NCBI GenBank assembly: GCA_002425245.1
Contig: DILW01000090.1
Coordinates: 1-40,277 of the forward strand
Reading direction: 5' to 3'
Source of the DNA: Betaproteobacteria bacterium UBA5582
GTDB taxonomy: Bacteria; Pseudomonadota; Gammaproteobacteria; Burkholderiales; Rhodocyclaceae
Length of the DNA stretch: 40,277 bases
Shown one piece after another: positions 26,073 through 33,526 of this stretch. Position 1 is the stretch's first letter; every line of letters starts with the position of its first letter. A program made the position numbers and the translations under genes. A model generated the notes under the pieces. It was not told where the DNA came from. It worked only from the letters and a program-made list of their open reading frames with translations, and made no database searches.

Positions 26073-27188
26073 TTACTTGTTTGGTTTTTCCCGTTCGCTC
26101 AAATATCGATCAATCTGCTCCAGCGGAAAATTCAGCCCCATTTCCCGATCCATCAGCGCCAGCAAGGGTACCAACTGAGCGAGCAAGGCATCGAGATGGG
26201 GGAGGACAGGCCCCTGACGATTGGCGCGCAACAACTCAAGCGCATGCGGCAGGGAAATCGGACGCGTTGCCGGCAGGCTTCCCCCTGCTTCGGTCCGGTT
26301 ACCGCCCGCCTGCATCGCTATCTGCATGCGCTGGTCGGCAAGCTCAAGCAGGGCCCCCGCCGAACTGACCCGATCGGTGGGCATGCTGGCCAGACCGATG
26401 CTGACCGTCAGCCCGAGCGACTGCCCCTGCACCGTCAGCCGCGACGCCTCCACCGCCTGGCGCACCCGCTCGGCGAAACTGGCACAGAATTGAGGCGCCG
26501 TGCCTGGAGAAACCACGGCAAAACGGCCGGCCTCAAGATGGCCCAGGCTATCTTCCTGACGCATCTTGGCACCCAGCATCCTGGCAAAACGATTGCCTAC
26601 CTCTTCGGCCAGCGTCGCACCCAGTTTACGCGTGAGCACGTCATAGCCGTCAAAGCCGAGCACCATCAGGCTGACATCCATGCCATGCCGGGCCGAGTGG
26701 GACAGCGCCTGCGCCGCCTGCAATTCCAGGTAGCGCCGAGTAAACAGTCCGGTGGCGGGGTTCTGGACCAGCTGTTGGCGACCGGAGTCGAGATTTTCCT
26801 GGGCTTCATGCAGCGCCAGGAGGTTGCCCAGACGCGTCAGGATCTCGATGGCGCCGCTACCCTTGGTAATGAAATCGGAAGCCCCCAGGCTGCGTGCCTT
26901 GCTACGCTCTTCCTCAGTTTCCTCGCCGGAAACCAGGATGAACGGCATTTGCTGCAGACGTCGCAAACGCGAACCACGCAGCCGCTCAAGCAGGGCGTAG
27001 CCATCCATCTTCGGCATCTGCAGGTCGGAAACCACCGCCCGGATCGACTGATCGAGCACCAGCGTCTGCCAGGCAGCTTCTCCGTCAGCCTCCTCGCGCA
27101 CCTCGTAATGAGCCTTGATGTGCTGCGCCAGCGAGGCCCGGACGAGCTTCGAATCGTCGACCAGGAGGACGCGGGGCAGAGCCGACAT
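26073..27188 (-). CDS. Response regulator with receiver and degenerate GGDEF domain
   Basis: A 371-residue protein. Residues 5-120 are a receiver domain with acidic D11/D12, phosphoacceptor D55 (VVSDLQMPKMDG), S87 in LVSGE and K109. Residues about 140-300 are a GGDEF domain: NPATGLFTRR replaces the usual DxLTGLxNRR, and the catalytic GGDEF has become EAGRF (219-223). The inhibitory c-di-GMP site RxxD is kept as RQED (210-213), exactly five residues before it. About 70 further residues follow. It therefore probably does not make c-di-GMP but could bind it. The ATG at 27188 lies 1 base after the acuI stop, giving tight coupling. No histidine kinase gene is nearby. Confidence 0.88.
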   Translation of the reverse strand: MSALPRVLLVDDSKLVRASLAQHIKAHYEVREEADGEAAWQTLVLDQSIRAVVSDLQMPKMDGYALLERLRGSRLRRLQQMPFILVSGEETEEERSKARSLGASDFITKGSGAIEILTRLGNLLALHEAQENLDSGRQQLVQNPATGLFTRRYLELQAAQALSHSARHGMDVSLMVLGFDGYDVLTRKLGATLAEEVGNRFARMLGAKMRQEDSLGHLEAGRFAVVSPGTAPQFCASFAERVRQAVEASRLTVQGQSLGLTVSIGLASMPTDRVSSAGALLELADQRMQIAMQAGGNRTEAGGSLPATRPISLPHALELLRANRQGPVLPHLDALLAQLVPLLALMDREMGLNFPLEQIDRYLSEREKPNK

Positions 27189-27189
27189 T

Positions 27190-28185
27190 TCAGGCACCGG
27201 CGATCTCGACCACCACCCGGCCCTTGGCACGGCCACCGATGTATTCCTCGAACGCCGCCGGCAGCTCGGCAAAAGGCAGCGAACGCGACATCCGCTCCAG
27301 ATGCGGCGGCCGCAGGTCAGTTGCCAGGCGTTGCCAGACGCCATGCCGATAAGGCTCGCGAATGTAGCCGGAATCGATGCCGAGCAAGGAAACGCCACGC
27401 AGGATAAAAGGTGCGACCGTCGTGTTCAGGGACATGCTGGCCGCCAGACCGATGCTGGCGATGGTACCGCCCTGCTCCATGGTGCTGGCGATCCAGGCCA
27501 GCACGTCACCGCCCAGATTATCAACAGCACCAGCCCAGCGCGCCCGGTCGAGCGGACGAATTCGGCTGAGGTCGATATTCTGGCGCAGCATCACTTCGGC
27601 AGCACCGAGTTCGCGCAGGTAATCCGCTTCGCTCTCCTTGCCGGTCAGCGCCACCACGCGATAACCGCGTTGCGCCAGCATGTCCACCGCCAGGCTGCCG
27701 ACCCCGCCGGTCGCACCAGTGACGATGACCGGCCCCTTGTCCGGGTTCAGACCGTTTTCTTCCATGCGCACGATACCCAGTGCTGCGGTGAAACCGGCCG
27801 TTCCGAGAGCCATCGCGTCGTAAAGGCTGAGACCGGCCGGCAGGGGCACCACCCAGTCAGCCGGCACGCGCGCCACTTCGGCATAACCACCGTGGTGCGC
27901 GACACCGATGTCGAAGCTGGTGGCAATCACCGGATCACCCGGCTTGAAGCGGGGATCCGCGCTCTCGATCACGGTACCGGACATGTCGATGCCGCCGATG
28001 CAGGGAAAACGCCGGATGATCTTGCCAGCGCCGGTGGCAGCCAGCGCGTCCTTGAAGTTGATGCTCGAATAGGCAACCCGGATCAGCACGTCACCGACAT
28101 CCAGCTCATCGACTTTCATGTCGACAAAGCGATGTCCAACCTTGCCTTCCTTGTCCTCGATCAGCAACGCCTTGAATGAATCCAT
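27190..28185 (-). CDS. acuI: Acrylyl-CoA reductase-type MDR oxidoreductase (AcuI/YhdH)
   Basis: A 331-residue zinc-free medium-chain dehydrogenase/reductase of the AcuI/YhdH family, which reduces acryloyl-CoA to propionyl-CoA with NADPH. Family features are SSINFKDALAATG, GGIDMSGTV, the cofactor loop VTGATGGVGSLAVDML near 150 and TAGFTAAL. The ATG at 28185 lies 9 bases after GAGGAG and gives the family N-terminus (MDSFKALLIEDK); an upstream frame extension lacks a ribosome site. It is the first gene of the apparent acuI-regulator-prpE cluster and is preceded by a promoter-like region with a perfect palindrome. Confidence 0.9.
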   Translation of the reverse strand: MDSFKALLIEDKEGKVGHRFVDMKVDELDVGDVLIRVAYSSINFKDALAATGAGKIIRRFPCIGGIDMSGTVIESADPRFKPGDPVIATSFDIGVAHHGGYAEVARVPADWVVPLPAGLSLYDAMALGTAGFTAALGIVRMEENGLNPDKGPVIVTGATGGVGSLAVDMLAQRGYRVVALTGKESEADYLRELGAAEVMLRQNIDLSRIRPLDRARWAGAVDNLGGDVLAWIASTMEQGGTIASIGLAASMSLNTTVAPFILRGVSLLGIDSGYIREPYRHGVWQRLATDLRPPHLERMSRSLPFAELPAAFEEYIGGRAKGRVVVEIAGA

Positions 28186-28194
28186 CGAATATCG

Positions 28195-28220
28195 CTCCTC
28201 GCTACAGGTCACAAATTGTA
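28195..28220 (-). promoter_or_regulatory. Candidate -10 and ribosome site of acuI
   Basis: Minus strand: TACAAT (28215-28220) would serve as -10, followed by the ribosome site GAGGAG (28195-28200). The -35 region falls inside the palindrome immediately upstream and is weak (TGTTCA), which suits an operator-controlled or activator-dependent promoter. Confidence 0.45.
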
Positions 28221-28241
28221 TTCATAATTACGGATTATGAA
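28221..28241. promoter_or_regulatory. Perfect 8-8 palindrome in the acuI / nlpC intergenic region
   Basis: The half-sites are TTCATAAT (28221-28228) and ATTATGAA (28234-28241), with a five-base spacer TACGG. It directly abuts the candidate acuI -10 and covers the spacer and -35, the classic position of a repressor operator. The cognate regulator is not identifiable. Confidence 0.6.
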
Positions 28242-28281
28242 CATAGTTTCGCCCCGCTTGGGAGCGTCCTGAAATTACGGC

Positions 28282-28310
28282 TTTACAGGCCGGGAAATTT
28301 CAAATAGATT
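28282..28310 (+). promoter_or_regulatory. Candidate promoter of the NlpC/P60 gene
   Basis: Plus strand: -35 TTTACA (28282-28287), a 17-base spacer and -10 TAGATT (28305-28310). The predicted start near 28317 lies only about two bases before the ATG at 28319, which implies a leaderless transcript. Confidence 0.55.
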
Positions 28311-28318
28311 TAGCGCCC

Positions 28319-28837
28319 ATGAAATCCGGCATCTCCACGACCCTCATCCTCACCTGCCTGACACTAGGTCTCACGACCTTCGCTCAGGCCAGCGAACCGG
28401 TCCTGCGGCAGGATGTCCAGATCCCCCAGATGTCCTTCGTCGAACGTTACACCAACGCCACGCAGGATGTCATCCTGGAGGGGCTGAAGCTGGTCGGCGT
28501 CCGTTACAAGATGGGTGGCAACAGCATCGAAGCCGGCCTTGACTGCAGCAGTTTCGTGCAGACCGTATTCAAGGAAAGCATCGGCGCCTACCTGCCGCGT
28601 ACCGCACGCGAGCAGAGCCAGCTTGGCGAGCAGATTGACCTGAGCCAGCTGAAACCCGGTGACCTGGTGTTCTTCAACACCATGCGCCGTGCCTTTTCCC
28701 ACGTCGGCATCTATCTCGGCGACAACCACTTCCTCCACGCACCGCGCGCCGGTGCCGAAGTGCGAGTCGAGAACATGGGTTCCAGCTACTGGATGACCCG
28801 CTTCAACGGCGCCCGCCGCATCATCGAAGCGCGCTGA
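28319..28837 (+). CDS. NlpC/P60 (C40) family peptidoglycan endopeptidase
   Basis: A 172-residue exported cysteine peptidase that should cut peptide bonds in peptidoglycan stems. Residues 1-25 are a signal peptide ending AQAS. The catalytic Cys is C76 in GLDCSSFV, with His128 in FSHVGIYLG and a third polar residue likely His140 in HFLHAP. RYKMGG before and KPGDLVFF in the middle are typical of the family. It is a single-domain enzyme without SH3 or LysM. No ribosome site precedes the ATG, yet the signal peptide fixes this start; the candidate promoter suggests leaderless translation. Confidence 0.92.
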   Translation: MKSGISTTLILTCLTLGLTTFAQASEPVLRQDVQIPQMSFVERYTNATQDVILEGLKLVGVRYKMGGNSIEAGLDCSSFVQTVFKESIGAYLPRTAREQSQLGEQIDLSQLKPGDLVFFNTMRRAFSHVGIYLGDNHFLHAPRAGAEVRVENMGSSYWMTRFNGARRIIEAR

Positions 28838-28907
28838 CCCCGGCGAGCGCGCCGGCAGCCCCCCCTGAATCAGTGCAGCAACGCTTCCCCGCTATTTGAA
28901 TGTTCCG

Positions 28908-28932
28908 TATAATAAAGACGAACCATTCTCAT
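28908..28932 (+). promoter_or_regulatory. Candidate promoter and partial Fur-like half-site of the iron-binding-protein gene
   Basis: A perfect -10 TATAAT (28908-28913) lies 47 bases before the ATG; the -35 (TTCCCC, 17 bases upstream) is poor. Just downstream, ATTCTCAT (28925-28932) resembles one half of a Fur box, but the left half is missing. Iron control is expected from gene function and only weakly supported by sequence. Confidence 0.35.
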
Positions 28933-28954
28933 ATACTTTCACAAGGAGCCGTTC

Positions 28955-29971
28955 ATGAAACTGGGAGCCACGCTTACCGCACTGGCAATTGCCGCTGCGT
29001 TTCAGCCAGCCATCGCTCAGGAAAAAGTGCTGAATCTCTATTCGGCCCGTCACTATCAGACCGACGAAGCGCTCTATTCCGATTTCACCAAGCAGACCGG
29101 GATCAAGATCAACCGCATCGAAGGCAAGGAAGACGAACTGCTGGAACGGATCCGCAATGAAGGCGCCAACAGCCCGGCCGACGTGCTGCTGACGGTCGAT
29201 GCCTCGCGCCTGGCCAAGGCTCGTGAGCTCGGTCTGTTCGCCCCGCTCAAGTCCAAGGTCCTGGAGAGCCGTATTCCGGCCCACCTGCGGACCGACGAAT
29301 GGGCCGCCTTTTCGACGCGCGCCCGGGTCATCGTCTATAACAAGAACCGTGTTCAGGCAGCCGATGTCCAGAACTACAGCGACCTCGCCAACCCCAAGCT
29401 GAAGGGTAAATTCTGCTCGCGTTCCGGCTCCCACCCCTACAATCTTTCCTTGCTCGCCTCGGTGATCGCGCATGAAGGTGAAGCCAAGGCCGAAGAACTG
29501 GCCCGCGGCATGGTTGCCAACTTCGCCCGCGCACCAAAGGGTGGCGACACCGACCAGATCAAGGCCGTTGCAGCTGGCGAGTGTGGCGTTGCCATCTCCA
29601 ACAGCTACTACGTCGCCCGCCTGATGAGATCGAGCAAACCGGAAGACCAGAAGGTCATGGAAAGCGTTGGCATCGTCTGGCCCAACCAGGCGACCACCGG
29701 CACTCACATCAACGTTTCCGGCGGCGGCGTCCTCAAACACTCGCCGAACAAGGAAGCTGCGCTCAAGTTCCTTGAATACCTGGCCTCCGATTCCGCCCAG
29801 CGCTACTTCGCCGATGGCAACAACGAGTGGCCAGTCGTCGCCTCGGTCAAGGTTGCCAACCCGGCGCTGACCAAGCTGGGCAATTTCAAGGCCGACACGC
29901 TGCCGGTCAACAACCTCGCCATGTATCAGATCAAGGCTCAAATGATCTTCGACCGAGCCGGTTTCAAGTAA
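28955..29971 (+). CDS. fbpA: Ferric iron ABC transporter, periplasmic binding protein
   Basis: A 338-residue class II periplasmic binding protein of the FbpA/FutA type that delivers Fe(III) to an inner-membrane importer. Residues 1-21 are a signal peptide ending AIA. The mature protein begins EKVLNLYSARHYQTDE, typical of this group, and the iron-binding tyrosine pair is seen in SNSYYVARL near 218. The fold continues with WPNQATTGTHINVSGGG. The ribosome site AAGGAG (28943-28948) is strong. Its permease and ATPase lie downstream but split: the permease is on the other strand, and an ankyrin-repeat gene intervenes. Confidence 0.94.
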   Translation: MKLGATLTALAIAAAFQPAIAQEKVLNLYSARHYQTDEALYSDFTKQTGIKINRIEGKEDELLERIRNEGANSPADVLLTVDASRLAKARELGLFAPLKSKVLESRIPAHLRTDEWAAFSTRARVIVYNKNRVQAADVQNYSDLANPKLKGKFCSRSGSHPYNLSLLASVIAHEGEAKAEELARGMVANFARAPKGGDTDQIKAVAAGECGVAISNSYYVARLMRSSKPEDQKVMESVGIVWPNQATTGTHINVSGGGVLKHSPNKEAALKFLEYLASDSAQRYFADGNNEWPVVASVKVANPALTKLGNFKADTLPVNNLAMYQIKAQMIFDRAGFK

Positions 29972-30047
29972 TCCGGGAAATCGCGGGCCTCGCCAAAGCG
30001 GCTGGCATACCCTAAAATCGGAACCACTTGCTATGGGGAAGAAAACC

Positions 30048-30707
30048 ATGGGTACCAAAAGCTTTGGCGCCAGCCCGTTGATTGAAGCAATCCGGGCAAA
30101 CAACCTGCTCCGCGTCGTCTCGGCTCTTGATGATGGAGCTGATGTCGAGGAAAAAGATATCCACGGTTATCCCGGCCTTCCCCTGCGCACCGCCTGTTTC
30201 TTCGGTAGCGTCCCGATCATCAGGGAACTGCTCGCTCGCGGCGCCGATGTCAATGCACCAACCGCCGATGGCCCCGGCGCTCCATTGCGCGCCGCGCTAC
30301 GGGCAGGACACAGCGAAATCGTCGCCCTGCTGCTGTCACGCGACGCACAGATACCCTATGGCCTGAACATACCATCGTCGATTTTCGAGCGCGCCAAGGC
30401 ACTCGGCAGTGGCGATGCGGAAATCCTCGACGTACCGATGCTCGAATTCGACCGAGTCGCGGTCCCCGCCAAACCAGTGCCCCAGCGCCCGACGCCCACC
30501 CCGGCGCCGGCCAGCAAAGCCGAACACAGCGCCAACCTGATCGACTTCTCCACCATCATCCCCGACGAAACAATCCAGGAAGTCGATCTGCGCGGCTATG
30601 GCGTAGACACCCGGGTGATGACCCTCGATATCGAGCGCACTTTCGAAGCGTGGGACAAGACCGAAGGCGCGGACAAGAAAACCCCTTCGGGTAGCGGCAA
30701 TTCCTAA
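30048..30707 (+). CDS. Ankyrin-repeat protein
   Basis: A 219-residue, probably cytoplasmic protein without a signal peptide. Three ankyrin-like repeats fill the first half (SPLIEAIRANNLLRVVSAL, LRTACFFGSVPIIRELLARG, LRAALRAGHSEIVALLLSR). The second half is a Pro/Ala linker (VPQRPTPTPAPASK) and a short C-terminal part with DFSTIIPDETIQEVDLRGYGVD. The ATG at 30048 has GGGGAAG 6 bases upstream and is preferred to an ATG at 30033. It lies between the iron-binding-protein gene and the convergent permease gene, overlapping the latter's end by 4 bases. Function unknown; a protein-interaction role is all the repeats suggest. Confidence 0.8.
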   Translation: MGTKSFGASPLIEAIRANNLLRVVSALDDGADVEEKDIHGYPGLPLRTACFFGSVPIIRELLARGADVNAPTADGPGAPLRAALRAGHSEIVALLLSRDAQIPYGLNIPSSIFERAKALGSGDAEILDVPMLEFDRVAVPAKPVPQRPTPTPAPASKAEHSANLIDFSTIIPDETIQEVDLRGYGVDTRVMTLDIERTFEAWDKTEGADKKTPSGSGNS

Positions 30708-32347
30708 GCCCGACGGGCGGCGCTGATCTGGCGCGAGAGCAGGATCACTGGCAGCAATCCGACGGCAACGATGGCCAGCGAGGCAGTTGACGCCTCGGCC
30801 AGGCGCTCGTCCGAAGCCAGCGTGTAGGCCTGCGTGGCCAGCGTATCGAAGTTGAAGGGGCGCATCACCAGGGTTGCCGGCAGCTCCTTCATCACATCGA
30901 CGAACACCAGCAAACCGGCAGTCAGCAAACTGCCCCGCAGCAGCGGCACATGCACACGGCGCAAGGTCGCCGCCTGACCCAGACCCAGGCTGCTGGCAGC
31001 GTCGTCCATGCTCGGCGTGATCTTGCCCAGGCTGGACTCCACGGTATGCAGCGCAACCGCCAGGAAGCGCACCAGGTAAGCATAGATCAATGCGGCAATG
31101 CCGCCGGTCAGCAGCAGGCCGGGATTCGTGCCGAACCAGGCTTCCCATTGCCCCGACAGCCAGTGATCGAGCCGGGTGACCGGAATCAGCACACCGACGG
31201 CAATCACCGCACCGGGCACGGCATAACCCAGGCCGACCAGGCGATTGAGCCCGCTAGCCAGCGCCGAGCGCGACAAGCGGGCGCCGTAGGCAAGCAGCAA
31301 GGCGATCGCCACGGCGATCAGGGCAGTGATCCCGGCCAGCACGAAGCTGTTGCGCGAGAGCACCAGGAAACGCTCGCCGAACTGGGCATCCCCGTCGGTC
31401 AGCGCCATTTTCAGCAGCAGGAAGGCCGGCAGCAGGAAGCCGAGGATCAGCGGCAGCGCGCAGGCCAGCATCGCCGCCAGCGCCGGCAGACCACGCAGGG
31501 CGGCACCGGCCAGCGGCCGATTGCGGCCGGTCGTGTTGTGGTAACGGGCATGCCCGCGCGAAACCCGCTCGGCCATCAGCAGGAGCAGGACGAAACCGAG
31601 CAGCATTGCCGCCAGTTGCGCCGCCGCCACCCGGTCACCGAGCGAGAACCAGGCGCGGTAGATACCGGTGGTGAAAGTATTGACCGCAAAATAGGCGACG
31701 GTCCCGTAATCGGCCAGCGTTTCCATCAGCGCCAGCGCCACCCCGGCCACCACCGCCGGCCGGGCCAGCGGCAGCGACACCGTGAAGAAGGCCCGCCAGG
31801 GACCCTGGCCCAGGGTCCGCGCCGCCTCCAGCATGCCGCTGGCGCGCTCCAGGAAAGCGGTGCGGGCAAGCAGATAGACATAGGGATAGAGGACGCAAAC
31901 GAACATCAGCATGGCGCCCGGCAGGGTGCGGATGTCGGGGAACCAGTAATCGCCGTGTTCCCAGCCGAACCACTCGCGCAGCGCGCTCTGCACCGGGCCG
32001 ACGAACTGGAGGAAATCGGTATATACGTAGGCCATCACGTAAGCCGGCATGGCCAGCGGCAGGATCAGGGCCCACTCGAAGAAACGCCGCCCCGGAAAGG
32101 CGTGCATGGCCGTCAGCCAGGCGGTACCGACGCCGATCACCCCGACCCCGGCCGCCACCCCCAGGCATAGCCACAGGGAGTTGGCGATGTACTCGGGGAG
32201 CACGGTCTGCGACAGGTGCGACCAGGTATCGCTGGTACCGCCGACGAAAAGGTTGAGGCCGACGCTGGCGACGGGCATGGCAGCCAGCGAGGCCACCGCG
32301 ATGCCGATCAACAACAGCCAGGAGAATGAGCGTGTGTGCAGGTGCAT
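30704..32347 (-). CDS. fbpB: Ferric iron ABC transporter, permease (two fused domains)
   Basis: A 547-residue inner-membrane permease made of two homologous halves of about six helices each, as in FbpB/SfuB. Each half carries the cytoplasmic EAA-type loop that contacts the ATPase: LEAARTLGQGPWRAFF in the first, and MDDAASSLGLGQAATLRRV in the second. The helix-rich N-terminus is preceded by a short MHLHTRSF. It is transcribed away from the ATPase gene, with only 24 bases between start codons, and no ribosome site is visible, so a leaderless transcript is likely. It pairs with the binding protein at 28955 and the ATPase at 32372. Confidence 0.93.
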   Translation of the reverse strand: MHLHTRSFSWLLLIGIAVASLAAMPVASVGLNLFVGGTSDTWSHLSQTVLPEYIANSLWLCLGVAAGVGVIGVGTAWLTAMHAFPGRRFFEWALILPLAMPAYVMAYVYTDFLQFVGPVQSALREWFGWEHGDYWFPDIRTLPGAMLMFVCVLYPYVYLLARTAFLERASGMLEAARTLGQGPWRAFFTVSLPLARPAVVAGVALALMETLADYGTVAYFAVNTFTTGIYRAWFSLGDRVAAAQLAAMLLGFVLLLLMAERVSRGHARYHNTTGRNRPLAGAALRGLPALAAMLACALPLILGFLLPAFLLLKMALTDGDAQFGERFLVLSRNSFVLAGITALIAVAIALLLAYGARLSRSALASGLNRLVGLGYAVPGAVIAVGVLIPVTRLDHWLSGQWEAWFGTNPGLLLTGGIAALIYAYLVRFLAVALHTVESSLGKITPSMDDAASSLGLGQAATLRRVHVPLLRGSLLTAGLLVFVDVMKELPATLVMRPFNFDTLATQAYTLASDERLAEASTASLAIVAVGLLPVILLSRQISAARRA

Positions 32348-32355
32348 GAATGCGA

Positions 32356-32363
32356 ATTATAAT
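32356..32363. promoter_or_regulatory. Shared palindromic -10 for divergent permease and ATPase genes
   Basis: ATTATAAT is its own reverse complement, so TATAAT can be read on plus (32358-32363) and on minus (32356-32361). Predicted starts, 32370 and 32349, each lie about two bases before the respective ATG (32372 and 32347). A -35 on plus (TGTGCA, 32335-32340) is weak. Confidence 0.6.
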
Positions 32364-32371
32364 CGAGCACC

Positions 32372-33517
32372 ATGACACAGCTAGAACTGAATGGCGTGAT
32401 TCAGCGCTACGGCAAGCACACCGTCGTCGACGGTGTCGATTTTCGCCTGGCGCCCGGACAGATTGCCTGCCTGCTCGGCCCTTCGGGCTGCGGCAAAACA
32501 ACCCTGCTGCGCTGCATCGCCGGCTTCGAGGAAATCGCCGGCGGCGAGATTCGCCTGCGCGGGGAAACGGTCAGTCGCCCCGATGCCCGCGTCGCGCCGG
32601 AAAAGCGCCGGATCGGCATGGTTTTCCAGGACTATGCGTTGTTTCCCCATCTCAGCGTCGAGGAAAACGTCGCTTTTGGCCTGCCCCGGCGGCGAGACGA
32701 AGCAGCCAGCCTGCGCGTCCGGCAATTGCTCGCCACGGTCGGACTCGGCGGACAAGGCAGCAAGTATCCGCACGAACTGTCCGGTGGTCAGCAGCAACGG
32801 GTGGCCCTGGCCCGCGCACTGGCGCCGCGCCCCGAGCTGATCCTGCTTGACGAACCCTTCTCCAACCTCGACGTCGGCCTGCGCGAACGGCTCTCGGTCG
32901 AAGTCCGCGAAATCCTCAAACGCGAAGGCTCGACCGCGATCATGGTCACCCACGATCAGCACGAAGCCTTTGCCATGGCCGACGAAATCGGCGTCATGCA
33001 CAACGGGCGCATCCAGCAATGGGATACGCCCTACAACCTCTACCACCGCCCGGCCAACCGCTTCGTCGCCGACTTCATCGGCCAGGGTGTGCTGATCAAC
33101 GGCGTGGTCGGCGAAGGCAACTCGGTGCGCATGGAACTGGGCACCCTGATCTCGGACACGCCGGTCGAGTGCAGCGAGAGTTGCGCCCATTGCGAAGATG
33201 GCTGCCGGGTCGACGTCCTGCTCCGCCCCGACGACATCGTCCATGACGACGCCAGCCCGGTTCAGGCCGAGGTCCTGCACAAGGCCTTCCGCGGCGCCGA
33301 AATCCTGTACACACTGCGCCTGGCCAGCGGCAGCGAAGTGCTGTCGCTGGTGCCCTCGCATCACAATCACGGCCTGGGCGAGAAAATCGGCATACGCCTC
33401 GACGCCGACCACGTCATCGCCTTCAAGAAACACGACGCCTGCAACGACGATCCGGCCTGCGAAATCCGGATCGAACAAAAGGCGTTGACGCAGCATCCGG
33501 TGAACTGGCACCGGTAA
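32372..33517 (+). CDS. fbpC: Ferric iron ABC transporter, ATP-binding protein with Cys-rich C-terminal insert
   Basis: A 381-residue ABC ATPase. Walker A GPSGCGKTT lies at 36-44, Q-loop FQDYALFPH near 86, signature LSGGQQQRVALARAL at 137-150, Walker B LILLDEPFSNLD near 157 and switch His in VTHDQHEA. The C-terminal regulatory TOBE-type domain (about 240-350) holds an unusual cluster C267, C271, C274, C278 (CX3CX2CX3C) just before VDVLLRPDD, then an SHHNH stretch (329-333) and a Cys pair C357/C363. These could bind iron or an Fe-S cluster and gate transport; that is inference. It is transcribed divergently from its permease and is followed 9 bases later by aat. Confidence 0.93.
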   Translation: MTQLELNGVIQRYGKHTVVDGVDFRLAPGQIACLLGPSGCGKTTLLRCIAGFEEIAGGEIRLRGETVSRPDARVAPEKRRIGMVFQDYALFPHLSVEENVAFGLPRRRDEAASLRVRQLLATVGLGGQGSKYPHELSGGQQQRVALARALAPRPELILLDEPFSNLDVGLRERLSVEVREILKREGSTAIMVTHDQHEAFAMADEIGVMHNGRIQQWDTPYNLYHRPANRFVADFIGQGVLINGVVGEGNSVRMELGTLISDTPVECSESCAHCEDGCRVDVLLRPDDIVHDDASPVQAEVLHKAFRGAEILYTLRLASGSEVLSLVPSHHNHGLGEKIGIRLDADHVIAFKKHDACNDDPACEIRIEQKALTQHPVNWHR

Positions 33518-33526
33518 CCACGGCAG

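Noticed and set aside
28840..28855. GC-rich hairpin (CCGGCG / CGCCGG) after the NlpC gene
   Set aside because: There is no T tract behind it; the stem may be chance in this GC-rich DNA, so I did not call a terminator.
28921..28937. Full Fur box upstream of the iron-binding-protein gene
   Set aside because: Only one half (ATTCTCAT) is recognisable; the other half does not match, so I list it only as weak.
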